Below are positions 1 through 9,283 of a DNA stretch of 34,620 nucleotides, piece after piece. A program made the position numbers and the translations under genes. The DNA is taken from contig CAYMRB010000045.1 in assembly GCA_964392615.1 (NCBI GenBank), positions 1 to 34,620 on the forward strand. Direction: 5' to 3'. This DNA is from CAYMRB01 sp964392615. Lineage in GTDB: Bacteria; Planctomycetota; UBA8108. Under the pieces are notes generated by a model, which saw only the letters and a program-made list of their open reading frames with translations, did no database searches and had not been told where the DNA came from. Numbering within the stretch: position 1 is the first letter of the stretch; each line of letters starts with the position of its first letter.

Positions 1-2508
1 CGCGGTGCCGCGCCGCGCAGCTACGCCGCTTGTCTCGTCGATCTCGCCCGCACGCTGGTGTCGCCGCGCACGACGATCGCGATCGCGATGGCGCGGCCGT
101 CGCAGCTCGAGGGCCGTATCCTCGCGATCCTCGACGCGCGCCGCGAGCGACGCGCCCCGCGTCGCCGCGTGCGGTGGCTGGCGACGGCGGCGGCCGTGTT
201 GGCGCTCGCGCCGCTCGCGATCATCGGGCTCGGAGCGCAAGACGGCGGCGGCGACGAAGCCGACGGCGCTGCGGCGGCGAAGACCGTCACGGTGTCGCTC
301 GACGGCACGGCGATGTTTCGGTCGATCCAGAAGGCCGTCGATGCCGCACCCGTCGGCGGCGTCGTGCGCATCGCGGCCGGCGAGTACGACGAGCTGGTCG
401 AGATCCGCAAGGCGATCACGGTCGAAGGTGCCGGTGCCGACAAGACCGTGCTCGCGACGCTCGACCGATCGGGCGGCCTCGACGACGCGAAGGTCCGCAA
501 CGAGATCATGCGGCGCATGCGCGAGGCGAAGGACGACGCGGCACGACACGCGATTCGCGACGAGTATCTGGCCATGTTCACCTCGAAGCCCGTGCTGCGC
601 GTCGTCGACGCGAAAGACGTCGCGCTGCGCGGCCTGCGGCTCACTCTGCGCAGCAAGTCGAGCCAGCCGTCGTCGCGGCCGGGGGCCGTGGTCGAGCTGC
701 GCGGCTCTCGGGTGGTGATGTCCGAGTGCGCCGTCGTCGGATCGCCGTCGAGTGGCATCGTCGTCCCGGCGGGATCGAACGTCGAGATTCGCCGTTGTCT
801 CGTCGCCGGCGTCGCCGCGACGGGCATCGCGATCGGTGATCGCGAGGGCTCGGCGCTTGTCCACGTCGTCGACTCCGACATCCGCAATTGCCGGCACCGC
901 GGCATCACGATCGCCCGCGGCTGCGACGAGGTCATCATCGAACGCTGCCGCATCTCGGGTTCCGAATGGCACGGCATTCGGTACGACGACGCGTCCCCGA
1001 CCATCGTCGGCAATCGCATCTTCGACAACGCGCGTTCGGGGATCTACGCGTCCGGCAAATCAGCGGCGGCGGTACGCCAAAACGTCTTCCACGACAACGA
1101 CATGGGCGGCATGTCGTGCTGGTCCCAGAATGGCGACGTGATCGAGGGGAACACGTTCGCGGTGAACGAGCGCTCGGGTCTCAGTGTCTTGGGCAAGTCG
1201 CGGCCGCTCGTGCGGAAGAACATTTTCTGCGCGAATCCCGTCGGCGTTCTCTGTGGCGATATCGGCGGTGACTCGCCTGACACGAAGGCCGACGGCACGG
1301 TGGCGCTGAGCGGCAATCTGTTCTGGCAAAACGGGCGCGACACGAAGTGGACGCAACGGAAGGGCGACGGCGAGGATCCCGTCGACGTCGACTTGGCGCA
1401 CGACACGGAGGAGCCTCCGGTACGCACCGCTCCGGGTTTTGTCGACGCGGCGGCGAAGGACTTCACGCTGGCCGCGAATTCCGCCGCTCGACGCGCCGAT
1501 ATCGGCGCCACCGAGGCGATTCCGCTCGCGAGTCCCTGGGAGCTCCAAGCCGAGGAACGACCCGCGCTCGTCGAACGCGACCGAAGACGAGAGATGGCGC
1601 AGCACCGGGACACCGCGAAGAACGCCAAGGCGATGGCGGAGCCGTGGACTGCCGACATCGCGCAGATCCACGACGCGGCGAAGCGCACGGCCGGCATCGA
1701 GACCCTGCGCGAAGCCCTCGCGAGCGACGATCCGGTGCGCGTCCTCGCGGGCCTCATCGCGTTCCTGGACACGCGCAAAGTGGAGTACGACAAGATTCCG
1801 TTCCGGCCCCAGCTCCTGAAGATCGCCGATTCGCCACCGCGCATCGGCACGGCGAAGGCGTTCTACGCGCTCGCGCAGACCGGCATCGAGCCCGGCGACC
1901 TCGACCTCGTCCTGAAGGCGGCGAAGAACCCGTCGGCGGACTTCGTCGGCAGCGTCAGCCATGTGATCAACACGTTCACCAAGGGCCACATCTCCGGCGA
2001 GGCAGCGGACATCGTCTTCGACCAGCTCGCGATCGAAAGGTCGCGTGAGCTCAAAGAGGTCCTGCGGGGACTGTGGGGCGTGAAGGTGCCGAAGAAGGTC
2101 GAGGCGCGGTTGATCGAGATCTCCAAGAACGCGACCACCCGCGGCGATTGCGTGTACTACGTGCTGAGCACGATGAAGGAGAAGTCACCAGCGGTCATCG
2201 AGGTGCTGTTCGGGGTCGCAGAGGAGCTCGGGCAGAACACCGGCCGTGCGATCTGGGGCCTCGGCCACGGCGTCGTTCCCGAATCGCAGAAGGAGGTCGC
2301 CGACTTCATGCTGCGGTTCATGAACGGGCGCTCGGGAGTGAGGAGCGAGTGTCTGGAGATCGTCGCGCGTTACGGCGACGCGTCGCATCTCGAGGCGCTC
2401 GAGAAGATCGCGCAGAACGAGCTCGTCAAGGACGAGCTGCGCGAGCGCGCGGAGAAAGCGGCCGAGATCATTCGCGAGCGCGAGGCGAAGAAGAAGGCGT
2501 CGGAGTAG
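1..2508 (+). CDS. M56 (BlaR1-like) peptidase C-terminal part fused to a parallel beta-helix and helical repeats; 5' end outside window
   Basis: The reading frame is open from the first base, so the GTG at 58 is probably internal; 835 residues are visible. Residues 1-50 (YAACLVDLART, then ARPSQLEGRILAILD) resemble the end of the M56/BlaR1 metallopeptidase domain. The HExxH zinc motif would lie upstream and is not seen. A hydrophobic segment follows (about 60-78). Residues about 95-480 have right-handed beta-helix character: a pectin-esterase-like opening (SIQKAVDAAPVGGVVRIAAG) followed by repeated short strands such as GIRYDDASPTIVGNRIFDN. The last ~330 residues are alpha-helical and HEAT-like and end in a charged tail. 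In the known M56 family the peptidase senses an external signal and inactivates a BlaI-type repressor. Here the outer sensor would be a beta-helix, a fold that often binds polysaccharide. The domain reading is firm for the beta-helix and moderate for M56. A BlaI-like gene upstream would support it. Confidence 0.75.
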   Translation, partial: RGAAPRSYAACLVDLARTLVSPRTTIAIAMARPSQLEGRILAILDARRERRAPRRRVRWLATAAAVLALAPLAIIGLGAQDGGGDEADGAAAAKTVTVSLDGTAMFRSIQKAVDAAPVGGVVRIAAGEYDELVEIRKAITVEGAGADKTVLATLDRSGGLDDAKVRNEIMRRMREAKDDAARHAIRDEYLAMFTSKPVLRVVDAKDVALRGLRLTLRSKSSQPSSRPGAVVELRGSRVVMSECAVVGSPSSGIVVPAGSNVEIRRCLVAGVAATGIAIGDREGSALVHVVDSDIRNCRHRGITIARGCDEVIIERCRISGSEWHGIRYDDASPTIVGNRIFDNARSGIYASGKSAAAVRQNVFHDNDMGGMSCWSQNGDVIEGNTFAVNERSGLSVLGKSRPLVRKNIFCANPVGVLCGDIGGDSPDTKADGTVALSGNLFWQNGRDTKWTQRKGDGEDPVDVDLAHDTEEPPVRTAPGFVDAAAKDFTLAANSAARRADIGATEAIPLASPWELQAEERPALVERDRRREMAQHRDTAKNAKAMAEPWTADIAQIHDAAKRTAGIETLREALASDDPVRVLAGLIAFLDTRKVEYDKIPFRPQLLKIADSPPRIGTAKAFYALAQTGIEPGDLDLVLKAAKNPSADFVGSVSHVINTFTKGHISGEAADIVFDQLAIERSRELKEVLRGLWGVKVPKKVEARLIEISKNATTRGDCVYYVLSTMKEKSPAVIEVLFGVAEELGQNTGRAIWGLGHGVVPESQKEVADFMLRFMNGRSGVRSECLEIVARYGDASHLEALEKIAQNELVKDELRERAEKAAEIIREREAKKKASE

Positions 2509-2521
2509 GCGAGCGAAGCGC

Positions 2522-2683
2522 TCAGCGCTCCTCCCTCTCCTCGGGTTCGGCGGCCTCGTCCAGAATCTGCTCGAGCCGTCTCGCGTCCTTCGGGTCGTCC
2601 GGGTCGAGAGCTTCGAGCACGCCGTCGTCGTTGGGGATGTCGACCTCGGCGTCTGCGTGATCGAAAAGCCCTTCCTCGTCCAT
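2522..2683 (-). CDS. small acidic protein, 53 aa, unknown function
   Basis: A short minus-strand frame starts at ATG 2683, with GGAG about eight bases upstream, and ends at TGA 2524-2522. The product begins MDEEGLFDHADAEVDIPNDD and continues with Asp/Glu-rich sequence, with no signal peptide or membrane segment. The frame can be extended to an ATG at 2755, but that N-terminal extension is Arg-rich and looks untranslated. The ATG at 2683 also fits a promoter-like sequence at 2751-2780. The gene is divergent from sulfatase 1 and convergent with the M56-beta-helix gene. I do not recognise a family, and a chance open frame cannot be excluded. Confidence 0.42.
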   Translation of the reverse strand: MDEEGLFDHADAEVDIPNDDGVLEALDPDDPKDARRLEQILDEAAEPEEREER

Positions 2684-2750
2684 GTGCCGTCTCCGGTGCT
2701 CCGAGCCTCGCTCCGCCACCTGCCGCGGGGCGGGCACCGCGGAGAACGCG

Positions 2751-2780
2751 AGCATAGCGTACCGGCTCCGAGCGTGGCAA
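2751..2780 (-). promoter_or_regulatory. candidate sigma-70 promoter for the small acidic protein gene
   Basis: On the minus strand TTGCCA (2780-2775, five of six to the -35 consensus) is separated by 18 bases from TATGCT (2756-2751, four of six to the -10 consensus). The predicted start lies about 60 bases before the ATG at 2683. The sequence is visible; promoter function is inferred. Confidence 0.33.
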
Positions 2781-2807
2781 GCTGGTCGTCAACGGAGGAA
2801 ACCCGCA

Positions 2808-4358
2808 ATGCTCGAACGCCGATCTTTCTTCTTCAGTCTCAACACGTTGATCGCCGCGGCGGCTCTGGTCGCCCCGTGCGCGGCTCCCGCCCGTGCGGCG
2901 GACGATCTGCCGCACATTGTTTTCATCCTCGCCGACGACATGGGCTGGGGCGATCCACAGTGCAATCGCGCCGAGTCGAAGATTCCCACGCCACACATGG
3001 ATCGCCTCGCGGCCGAGGGCATGCGCTTCACCGATGCGCACACGCCGTCCGCGGTGTGCACACCGACTCGCTACGCGCTGCTGACCGGACGGTTCGCCTG
3101 GCGAACGCGGTTGAAGCGCGGAGTGCTCGGCCCGTACAGCGCACCGCTGATCGAGTCCGATCGGCTGACGCTGCCCTCGATGCTACGCGCGAAGGGCTAC
3201 GCGACCGCGTGCGTCGGCAAATGGCATCTCGGCATGCAGTGGGCGACGAAGAAGCCGGGCGTCAAGCTGCCGCCTCTCTGGGACCGCAAGTTCGATCAGA
3301 GTCAGATCGACCTGGGCGGCCGCATCACCGCGGGGCCGTTGACCGCCGGGTTCGATGAGTACTTCGGCACTGCTGTGCCGAACTTCCCGCCGTACTGCTT
3401 CATCGAGAACGATCGCATCCTCGGTGCGATTCCCGTGCGACCGAAGCCGAACGATGTGTACGGCAATCCTGGCCTGATGCAGGAGGGCTGGAAGCTCGAG
3501 GAGATCCTCCCCGGTCTCGAGAAGCGCGCTGTGGCGACGATCGAGCGCCGGGTGCGCGAGGACCCGAAGCGACCGTTCTTCCTCTACATGCCGCTGACCG
3601 CGCCGCACACGCCGATCGTGCCGGCCGCGAAGTACCTCGGCAAGAGCGCGGCGGGCGACTATGGCGATCTCGTGCATCAGGTCGACGCCGTCGTCGGATC
3701 GGTCGTCGCGACGCTCGAGCGCCTGGCGATCGCGGATCGCACGTTGGTGATCGTCACGTCCGACAACGGCTCGCCTGCTCGCGCCGGTGATCCGCACATC
3801 CGCAGCAACAAACACCACGCGACGAACGCCGTGCTGCGCATGTACGGCCACAATCCGAACGCGCCGTGGCGAGGCATGAAGGCCGACATATTCGAAGGCG
3901 GTCATCGCGTGCCGATGATCGTCCGCTGGCCGGGGCGCGTGAAGGCGGGCTCGGTCAATCGTCAGACCGTCTGTCTCGTCGACACGATCGCGACCGTCGC
4001 CCAGGTCATCGGCTGCGAGCTGCCCGACGACGCGGCGGAGGATTCGTTCAGCCTGCTGCCGACGTGGCGCGATCCGACGAAAGCCGTACGCTCGGACCTC
4101 GTGCACCACTCCGGCAACGGCGCGTTCGCGGTGCGCGCGGGCGATTGGAAGCTCATCGCCGGACACGGTTCCGGCGGCTGGACGCGCGTGCCGAAGAAGA
4201 AGGGCGACCCGCCGGGGCAGCTCTACAACCTCGCCGCCGACCCGGGCGAGACGAAGAACCTGTATCGCGACAAGCCCGAGGTTGTCGCACGGCTCCAGAA
4301 GGTGCTCGAGCGGTACCGGAGCGTGGGACGCAGCCGACCGCCGGTGAGCGCGAGGTGA
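2808..4358 (+). CDS. secreted type I (formylglycine) sulfatase 1
   Basis: A 516-residue sulfatase that should hydrolyse sulfate esters, probably on glycans, outside the cytoplasm. The ATG at 2808 is preceded by GGAGG and is followed by a signal peptide (MLERRSFFF..., likely cleaved after ARA at residue 30). The frame can be extended to 2682, but that extension is not protein-like. LADDMG (Asp43, Asp44) gives metal ligands. CTPTR with Cys84 is the sulfatase signature whose Cys becomes formylglycine. GKWHLG and SDNG are further active-site motifs. The C-terminus has the usual sulfatase ending (GQLYNLAADPGETKNL). Length is typical for the family. It heads a plus-strand run with the ceramidase-like and PQQ genes. 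Maturation needs a formylglycine-generating enzyme, which is not in this window. The exact substrate cannot be read from the sequence. Confidence 0.93.
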   Translation: MLERRSFFFSLNTLIAAAALVAPCAAPARAADDLPHIVFILADDMGWGDPQCNRAESKIPTPHMDRLAAEGMRFTDAHTPSAVCTPTRYALLTGRFAWRTRLKRGVLGPYSAPLIESDRLTLPSMLRAKGYATACVGKWHLGMQWATKKPGVKLPPLWDRKFDQSQIDLGGRITAGPLTAGFDEYFGTAVPNFPPYCFIENDRILGAIPVRPKPNDVYGNPGLMQEGWKLEEILPGLEKRAVATIERRVREDPKRPFFLYMPLTAPHTPIVPAAKYLGKSAAGDYGDLVHQVDAVVGSVVATLERLAIADRTLVIVTSDNGSPARAGDPHIRSNKHHATNAVLRMYGHNPNAPWRGMKADIFEGGHRVPMIVRWPGRVKAGSVNRQTVCLVDTIATVAQVIGCELPDDAAEDSFSLLPTWRDPTKAVRSDLVHHSGNGAFAVRAGDWKLIAGHGSGGWTRVPKKKGDPPGQLYNLAADPGETKNLYRDKPEVVARLQKVLERYRSVGRSRPPVSAR

Positions 4359-4453
4359 CACTCGAAGCACGCTGTTGACCGGAGCGTCGTGCTTGGGCTC
4401 CGATGGCGTCGACGTGGAACCCGTTTCACACGACGCCGAAGGAGGTCCTCGCG

Positions 4454-5869
4454 ATGACCGTTTCGCCGCGCCGCTCGCTTTTCGCGTATCTCCCGATCGC
4501 GCTGCTCGCGGTCGTCCTCGCCTTCGTCGCCCTGACGACTCCACCCGCAGCGGCAGCTGACCGCATCGTCGCCGGCGTGGCGAGGGTCGACGTGACCCCG
4601 ACAGAACCCGTCTGGCTCGCCGGCTACGCGGCGCGCAAGCACGCGCATACCGGCATCGACACGCGGCTCTTCGTCACGGCGATGACGCTCGCCAACGAGA
4701 ACAGCGACCATCCCACCGTCATCGTGTCGCTCGACAATTGCGAGGTCACCGAGCACTTCACCAAGCCCGTGTTGCGGGAGATCGAGTCGCGGTACGCTCT
4801 GCCGCCGGAAGCCGTGATCATCGTGTCGACGCACACGCATTCCGCGCCGGTCCTGCCCGATACGCTTCCCGGCATGTTCGGCTTCGAGGGCGAGGAGGCC
4901 GCGCGCATCCGGCGCTATGGCGAACGACTACGCAAGCAGCTCGTCGAGGTCGTCGGCGGGGCGCCCGCCAAGCCCGCGCCGGTGTAGCTGGCGGGGGGGA
5001 GGGGGCGCGCCGGGTGCGCGATGAACCGTCGCGTGTACCGCGGCGGGAAGGCGACGTTCGGCGAGAATCACGACGGACCGACGGTCGAGGACGTGCCCGT
5101 GTTACGAGTGAGCTCGCTCGATGGCAAGGTGCTCGCGGTCCTCTTCGGCTACGCGTGCCATGCCACGACGATCGGCGGCGCGTCGGGCGACGAGTTCTAC
5201 GCGGTCAGCGGCGACTATCCTGGATACGCCCGGCGCGCGATCGAGGAGGTGTGGCCGGGCGCGCAAGCGATGTTCCTCATCGGATTCGGCGCGGACATCA
5301 ACCCGGCGCCGCGCGGCGGGCTGCAGCGTTCGCGGCAACACGGGCTCGAGCTCGCCGGTGCGGTCACCGGAGTCCTCACGCAGCCGATGCGCGACGTCGG
5401 CGGCGAGGTTCGCCGAGCGACGCGACGCGTGCGACTGCCGCTGGAGCCGGCGCCGCCGCGCGAGAAGCTCGTCGAGGACGCGCGCAGCGAGAACGAGTAC
5501 ATCGCCCGTCGCGCTCGATACTACCTCGACGCTCTCGACGCGGGGAAGCCGCGGCCGCAGCATGTCGAGTGTCCGATCACGGTGCTGCGCATCGGAGACG
5601 ATCTGACGTTCGTCTTCATGGCCGGTGAGGTCGTGATCGACTACGCGCTGCGCCTCGGTCGCGAGCTCGGCGCCGAGCGTCCATGGTTGGTCGGCTATGC
5701 GACCGGCGTGCCGTGCTATTTCCCGAGCCGCCGTATCCTTCTCGAAGGCGGATACGAGGCCGACAGCTCGCTGATCTACTACGGCCTCTACGGACCGTTC
5801 CAGGAGTCGATCGAGGATCGGGTCGTCGGTGCGGTCCGCGAGATGGTCCCGGCGACGCGATCCGAGTGA
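4454..5869 (+). pseudogene. neutral/alkaline ceramidase-like protein interrupted by one in-frame TAG
   Basis: The ATG at 4454 has GGAGG upstream and encodes a signal peptide (MTVSPRRSLFAYLPIALLAV...). The N-terminal part carries ARVDVTPTEPVWLAGY and STHTHSAP (His127 and His129, likely zinc site), typical of the neutral ceramidase N-terminal domain as found in planctomycetes. Codon 178 (4985-4987) is TAG. The same frame continues without a shift through LAGGRGRAGCAMNRRV to ACHATTIGG, SGDYPGYARRAIEE and a normal end at 5869. The G(R)GRAGxAMNRR block is conserved in this family, so the stop sits inside one ancestral gene. The downstream half could restart at ATG 5021 but would lack the zinc histidines. 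It lies 95 bases after sulfatase 1 and 22 bases before the PQQ gene. It may be a true pseudogene, a sequencing error, or leaky read-through. Confidence 0.8.
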
Positions 5870-5891
5870 GTGAAACGAGGAGGGAATCACG

Positions 5892-8800
5892 ATGCAGTCC
5901 ACCGCGATCTTCCGAGCGTTCTTCCTGACGCCGTGGCTCGTCGCCTGCGCAGCGCACACGCTTGCGGCCGCCGAGCTCGCGTCGCCTGCCGAGATCGTCC
6001 GCCGCGCGGCGCTTCGCGGCGGTCTCGTCGTGCACATCGCCGGCGACGCGGAGCCCGGCCGTCGAACCGTCGCGTTCCGCGTGGACGAGCGGTTTGTCGT
6101 GCAGGGGCTCGAGAGGAGCGGTACTCGGCTCGCCGCGGCGCGGGCGTACTTGCGAGAGAACTCGCTATCGGGCCCCGTCAGCGTGCTCCCGTGGAACGGT
6201 TCGCGGCTGCCCTACGCCGATGGCCTCGTCAACCTGTTGGTGATCGAGTCGGAAGCGAACCTGCCGTCCGCCGAGATCCTGCGTGTCCTCGCGCCACGCG
6301 GAGTCGCGTTCGTGCAGGTCGGCGACTCGTGGAAGAGGATCGCCAAGCCGTGGCCGAGCGATATCGACGAGTGGACGCACTTCCTGCACGGCCCGGACAA
6401 CAACGCCGTCGCTGACGACACGCGCATCGAGCCGCTGCGCTATCTGCAATGGATCGCGGGGCCCCGGTGGGCGCGCAGTCACGACCATCTGTCGAGCGTC
6501 AGCGGCGCGGTGTCTGCCAACGGGCGCGTCGTCTACGTCATCGACGAAGGCCCGACGGCGGCGGTGACCGAGCCGCCGGAGTGGAAGCTCGTCGCGCGCG
6601 ACGCGTTCAACGGCGTGCTGCTGTGGAAGAAGGACCTCGGACGCTGGGAGGATCCGCTGCGACCGTTTCGCAGCGGCCCGGCCGAGTTGCCGCGACGTCT
6701 GGTCGCCGTCGGCGATCGCGTCTACGTCACTCTCGGCTATGGCGAGCCGGTCAGCGAGCTCGATGCGGCGACGGGCGAGGTGCTCCGCACGCATGCCGGC
6801 ACGGAGAACACGCACGAGATCATCGTCGCCGACGGCAGGCTTCACGTCGTCATCAGTGTCCCGCTCGACGAGAAGAGCCCGACGACCGGTCGCGTTCTGC
6901 GGCGGCTCGCGCCGTGGCGCGGCGGGTACGACGTCTTCGTGACCGAGTACATGCCGAAACACCTGCGCGTGATCGACGCGGCGAGCGGCGATCTCGTGTG
7001 GAAGAAGGAAGGCCCGGATGTCGTGAGCATCCTGCCGCTGACGCTGCTTGTCGCGGAGGGAAAGGTGCTCTTCCAGAATCCGGATCACGTCGTCGCGCTC
7101 GACGCGAAGACCGGCCGCGAAGCGTGGCGCGCGGCGCGGCCCTCCGTGCGCAGGCGCTATGCGTGGGGGCCGCCGACTCTGGTGGTCCAGGACGGCGTCG
7201 TGCTCTCGGCGGATCGCGCGGCGTCGTTGCCCGTCGACACGCGATCGAGCAACCCGAAGCTCGAGGGCCCGAGCAAGAAGGCCGCTACCGGCGACGGCAC
7301 GGCGAGCTCGGGCACGAGTCGCGGCGGCGGCGACGAGGACGAGCGGCTCGAGTGGCGCGTCTCGTCGAATCACCTGCTGGTGGAGGGCGAGATCGTCGCG
7401 TTCGCCGCGGATTCCGGCCGCCGGTTGTGGTCAGCCCCGTGCCACGAAGGATTCAACGCGCCGGTCGATGTGCTCGTCGTCGACAAGAAGGTCTACAGCG
7501 GCGTCCTCGCGTGGGGGAGGCAGCCCGGCATCACGAAGGTCTACGACCTCCACACCGGCGACGTCGTCGCGGAGCGGTCTCCGGATCAGAAGACGTACAC
7601 GGTCGGCTTCGGCCACGCGCGGTGCTATCGTCACAAGGCGACGACGAAGTACGTGTTGCTCGGTCGCGCGGGCGTCGAGTTCGTCGACCTCGGCGCCGAC
7701 CGCGTGATCGCCGACCACTGGGTCCGCGGCGCGTGTCAGTACGGCATCCTGCCGGCGAACGGGCTCGTCTACGCGCCACAGCACTCCTGCGCGTGCTACA
7801 TCACGGCGAAGCTCGACGGATTCATCGCGCTGAGCGGTCGCCGGTCGATCGCCGCTGCGGATGAGCCGGAGCAGTTGGAGAAGGGGCCGGCGTACGGCGC
7901 TGTCGCGGCGCGTGCGGTCGAGCCGGGGGGCACGGCGTGGGCGACCTATCGCGGCGACGCTGCGCGCAGCGGCACGACGTCGACCTCGGTCACGGCCGCG
8001 CTCGGTCGCGGCTGGGAGCGTTCGCTCGCCGGGCCGCTGACGGCGGTTGTGGTCGCGGACGGTAGTCTCTTCGTCGCGCAACGCGAAGCGCACACGCTGC
8101 ACGCGTTGAACGCAGCGAGCGGATCGTCGCTGTGGAGCTTCACCGCGGGCGGTCGCATCGACTCGCCGCCGACGATTCATGCCGGGCGCGTGTACTTCGG
8201 ATCCGCCGATGGCTGGATGGTCTGCCTGCGCGCGACGGACGGCGCGCTCGTCTGGCGATATCGCGTCGCGCCCGAGGAGCGGCAAATCGTCTCCTGGGGA
8301 CAGCTCGAGTCCGCGTGGCCAGTCCATGGCAGCGTGCTCGTCTGCGATGGCCCCGGAGGCGAGCCGACGGCGTACGCGGCGGCCGGCCGCACGTCGTACG
8401 TCGACGGCGGCGTGCAGCTGTGTGCGGTGAACGCCGCGACCGGAGAGCCGCTTTTCCGTCGTCGCATCTCGCACCGCGATCCCGCGACGGGTCACGAACC
8501 ACAGAAGACTGTGCGCGGCGTGACGATGCCGGGCGCCATGCCCGACGTGCTGTCGACCGACGGCACGTCGCTGTTCATGCGCCATCAGCGTTTCGATCTC
8601 GAGGGGCAGCCGTTGCCGCAGAAAGTCGATCACCTCTACAGCTCCGCCGGATTCCTGAGCGGCGAGTGGTGGCATCGCACGTTCCTGCAGGTCGGCAGGG
8701 ACATGCGCGGAGGATACGGCGGCTGGATGGCCTCCGGTCGCCAGCGCGCCTCCGGACGCGCGCTCGTGCGTCGAGGGAGTCGCGTCTGGGGTTTCGGTCG

Positions 8801-9203
8801 CAAGGGATACGAGAGCACCGGCAGCCACGTCGGCCTGAAGTCGTCGCACCACTTGTTCGCGGCCGAGTTGCGGACGAGCCCGGCCACCACGGGGCGCAAG
8901 GGAAGGAAGAAGCCCGCCGGCGGGTTGCGTCCGCAGAGCCTGTGGTCGCAAGCGATCTCATTCTATCCGCGCGCCATGCTGGTCGCTGGCGACACGCTGT
9001 TCCTCGCGGGCCCCGAGCGCATCGCCGACTTCGATGCGCCGGCGCCGAAGGGCAAGGTGTGGCTCTGGGCCGTGCGAGCGCAGGACGGCACGAAGCTCGC
9101 CGCACACGAGCTCGCGTCCGCGCCGGTCTACGACAGCATGGCGACCGCGGATGGGCGGCTGTACTTCACGACGGTCGATGGTCGCGTCGTGTGTCGGAAG
9201 TGA
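5892..9203 (+). CDS. large exported PQQ-like beta-propeller protein with methyltransferase-like N-terminus
   Basis: 1103 residues from ATG 5892, with AGGAGGG upstream. A signal peptide spans residues 1-27 (PWLVACAAHTLAAA). Residues about 30-150 resemble a degraded class I methyltransferase fold: LPYADGLVNLLVIES and EILRVLAPRGVAFVQVG match the motif region where such enzymes assemble, but the glycine-rich SAM loop is not clear. From about 160 (WPSDIDEWTHFLHGPDNN) onward there are PQQ-type blades with the recurrent pattern LDAATGEVL / VIDAASGDLVWKKE / LNAASGSSLWSFTAGG, and a second propeller after about residue 690 (WATYRGDAARSG). Such proteins are common in planctomycetes and are thought to be dehydrogenase-like or binding scaffolds; catalysis here is not proven. 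A low-complexity Ser/Gly/Lys linker near residue 465 interrupts the first propeller. It shares the plus-strand unit with the sulfatase and ceramidase genes. Confidence 0.85.
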   Translation: MQSTAIFRAFFLTPWLVACAAHTLAAAELASPAEIVRRAALRGGLVVHIAGDAEPGRRTVAFRVDERFVVQGLERSGTRLAAARAYLRENSLSGPVSVLPWNGSRLPYADGLVNLLVIESEANLPSAEILRVLAPRGVAFVQVGDSWKRIAKPWPSDIDEWTHFLHGPDNNAVADDTRIEPLRYLQWIAGPRWARSHDHLSSVSGAVSANGRVVYVIDEGPTAAVTEPPEWKLVARDAFNGVLLWKKDLGRWEDPLRPFRSGPAELPRRLVAVGDRVYVTLGYGEPVSELDAATGEVLRTHAGTENTHEIIVADGRLHVVISVPLDEKSPTTGRVLRRLAPWRGGYDVFVTEYMPKHLRVIDAASGDLVWKKEGPDVVSILPLTLLVAEGKVLFQNPDHVVALDAKTGREAWRAARPSVRRRYAWGPPTLVVQDGVVLSADRAASLPVDTRSSNPKLEGPSKKAATGDGTASSGTSRGGGDEDERLEWRVSSNHLLVEGEIVAFAADSGRRLWSAPCHEGFNAPVDVLVVDKKVYSGVLAWGRQPGITKVYDLHTGDVVAERSPDQKTYTVGFGHARCYRHKATTKYVLLGRAGVEFVDLGADRVIADHWVRGACQYGILPANGLVYAPQHSCACYITAKLDGFIALSGRRSIAAADEPEQLEKGPAYGAVAARAVEPGGTAWATYRGDAARSGTTSTSVTAALGRGWERSLAGPLTAVVVADGSLFVAQREAHTLHALNAASGSSLWSFTAGGRIDSPPTIHAGRVYFGSADGWMVCLRATDGALVWRYRVAPEERQIVSWGQLESAWPVHGSVLVCDGPGGEPTAYAAAGRTSYVDGGVQLCAVNAATGEPLFRRRISHRDPATGHEPQKTVRGVTMPGAMPDVLSTDGTSLFMRHQRFDLEGQPLPQKVDHLYSSAGFLSGEWWHRTFLQVGRDMRGGYGGWMASGRQRASGRALVRRGSRVWGFGRKGYESTGSHVGLKSSHHLFAAELRTSPATTGRKGRKKPAGGLRPQSLWSQAISFYPRAMLVAGDTLFLAGPERIADFDAPAPKGKVWLWAVRAQDGTKLAAHELASAPVYDSMATADGRLYFTTVDGRVVCRK

Positions 9204-9283
9204 GCCGGCGAACCATCGTGTGCGAGTTGGCGACGACGTCGATCGCGCCGTAGAATCGAACGGCACCACGACACCGAGTCGCC

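Noticed and set aside
2682..2807. Upstream N-terminal extension of sulfatase 1
   Set aside because: The extension is Arg/Cys-rich and precedes a perfect signal peptide with its own GGAGG and ATG at 2808.
4985..4987. TAG as a pyrrolysine codon
   Set aside because: The family has no known pyrrolysine member and there is no pyl gene or methylamine context in the window.
4990..5010. Poly-G run suspected of causing a frameshift in the ceramidase-like gene
   Set aside because: Both halves are in the same frame; translation through the run gives the conserved family block. The defect is the TAG at 4985, not a shift.
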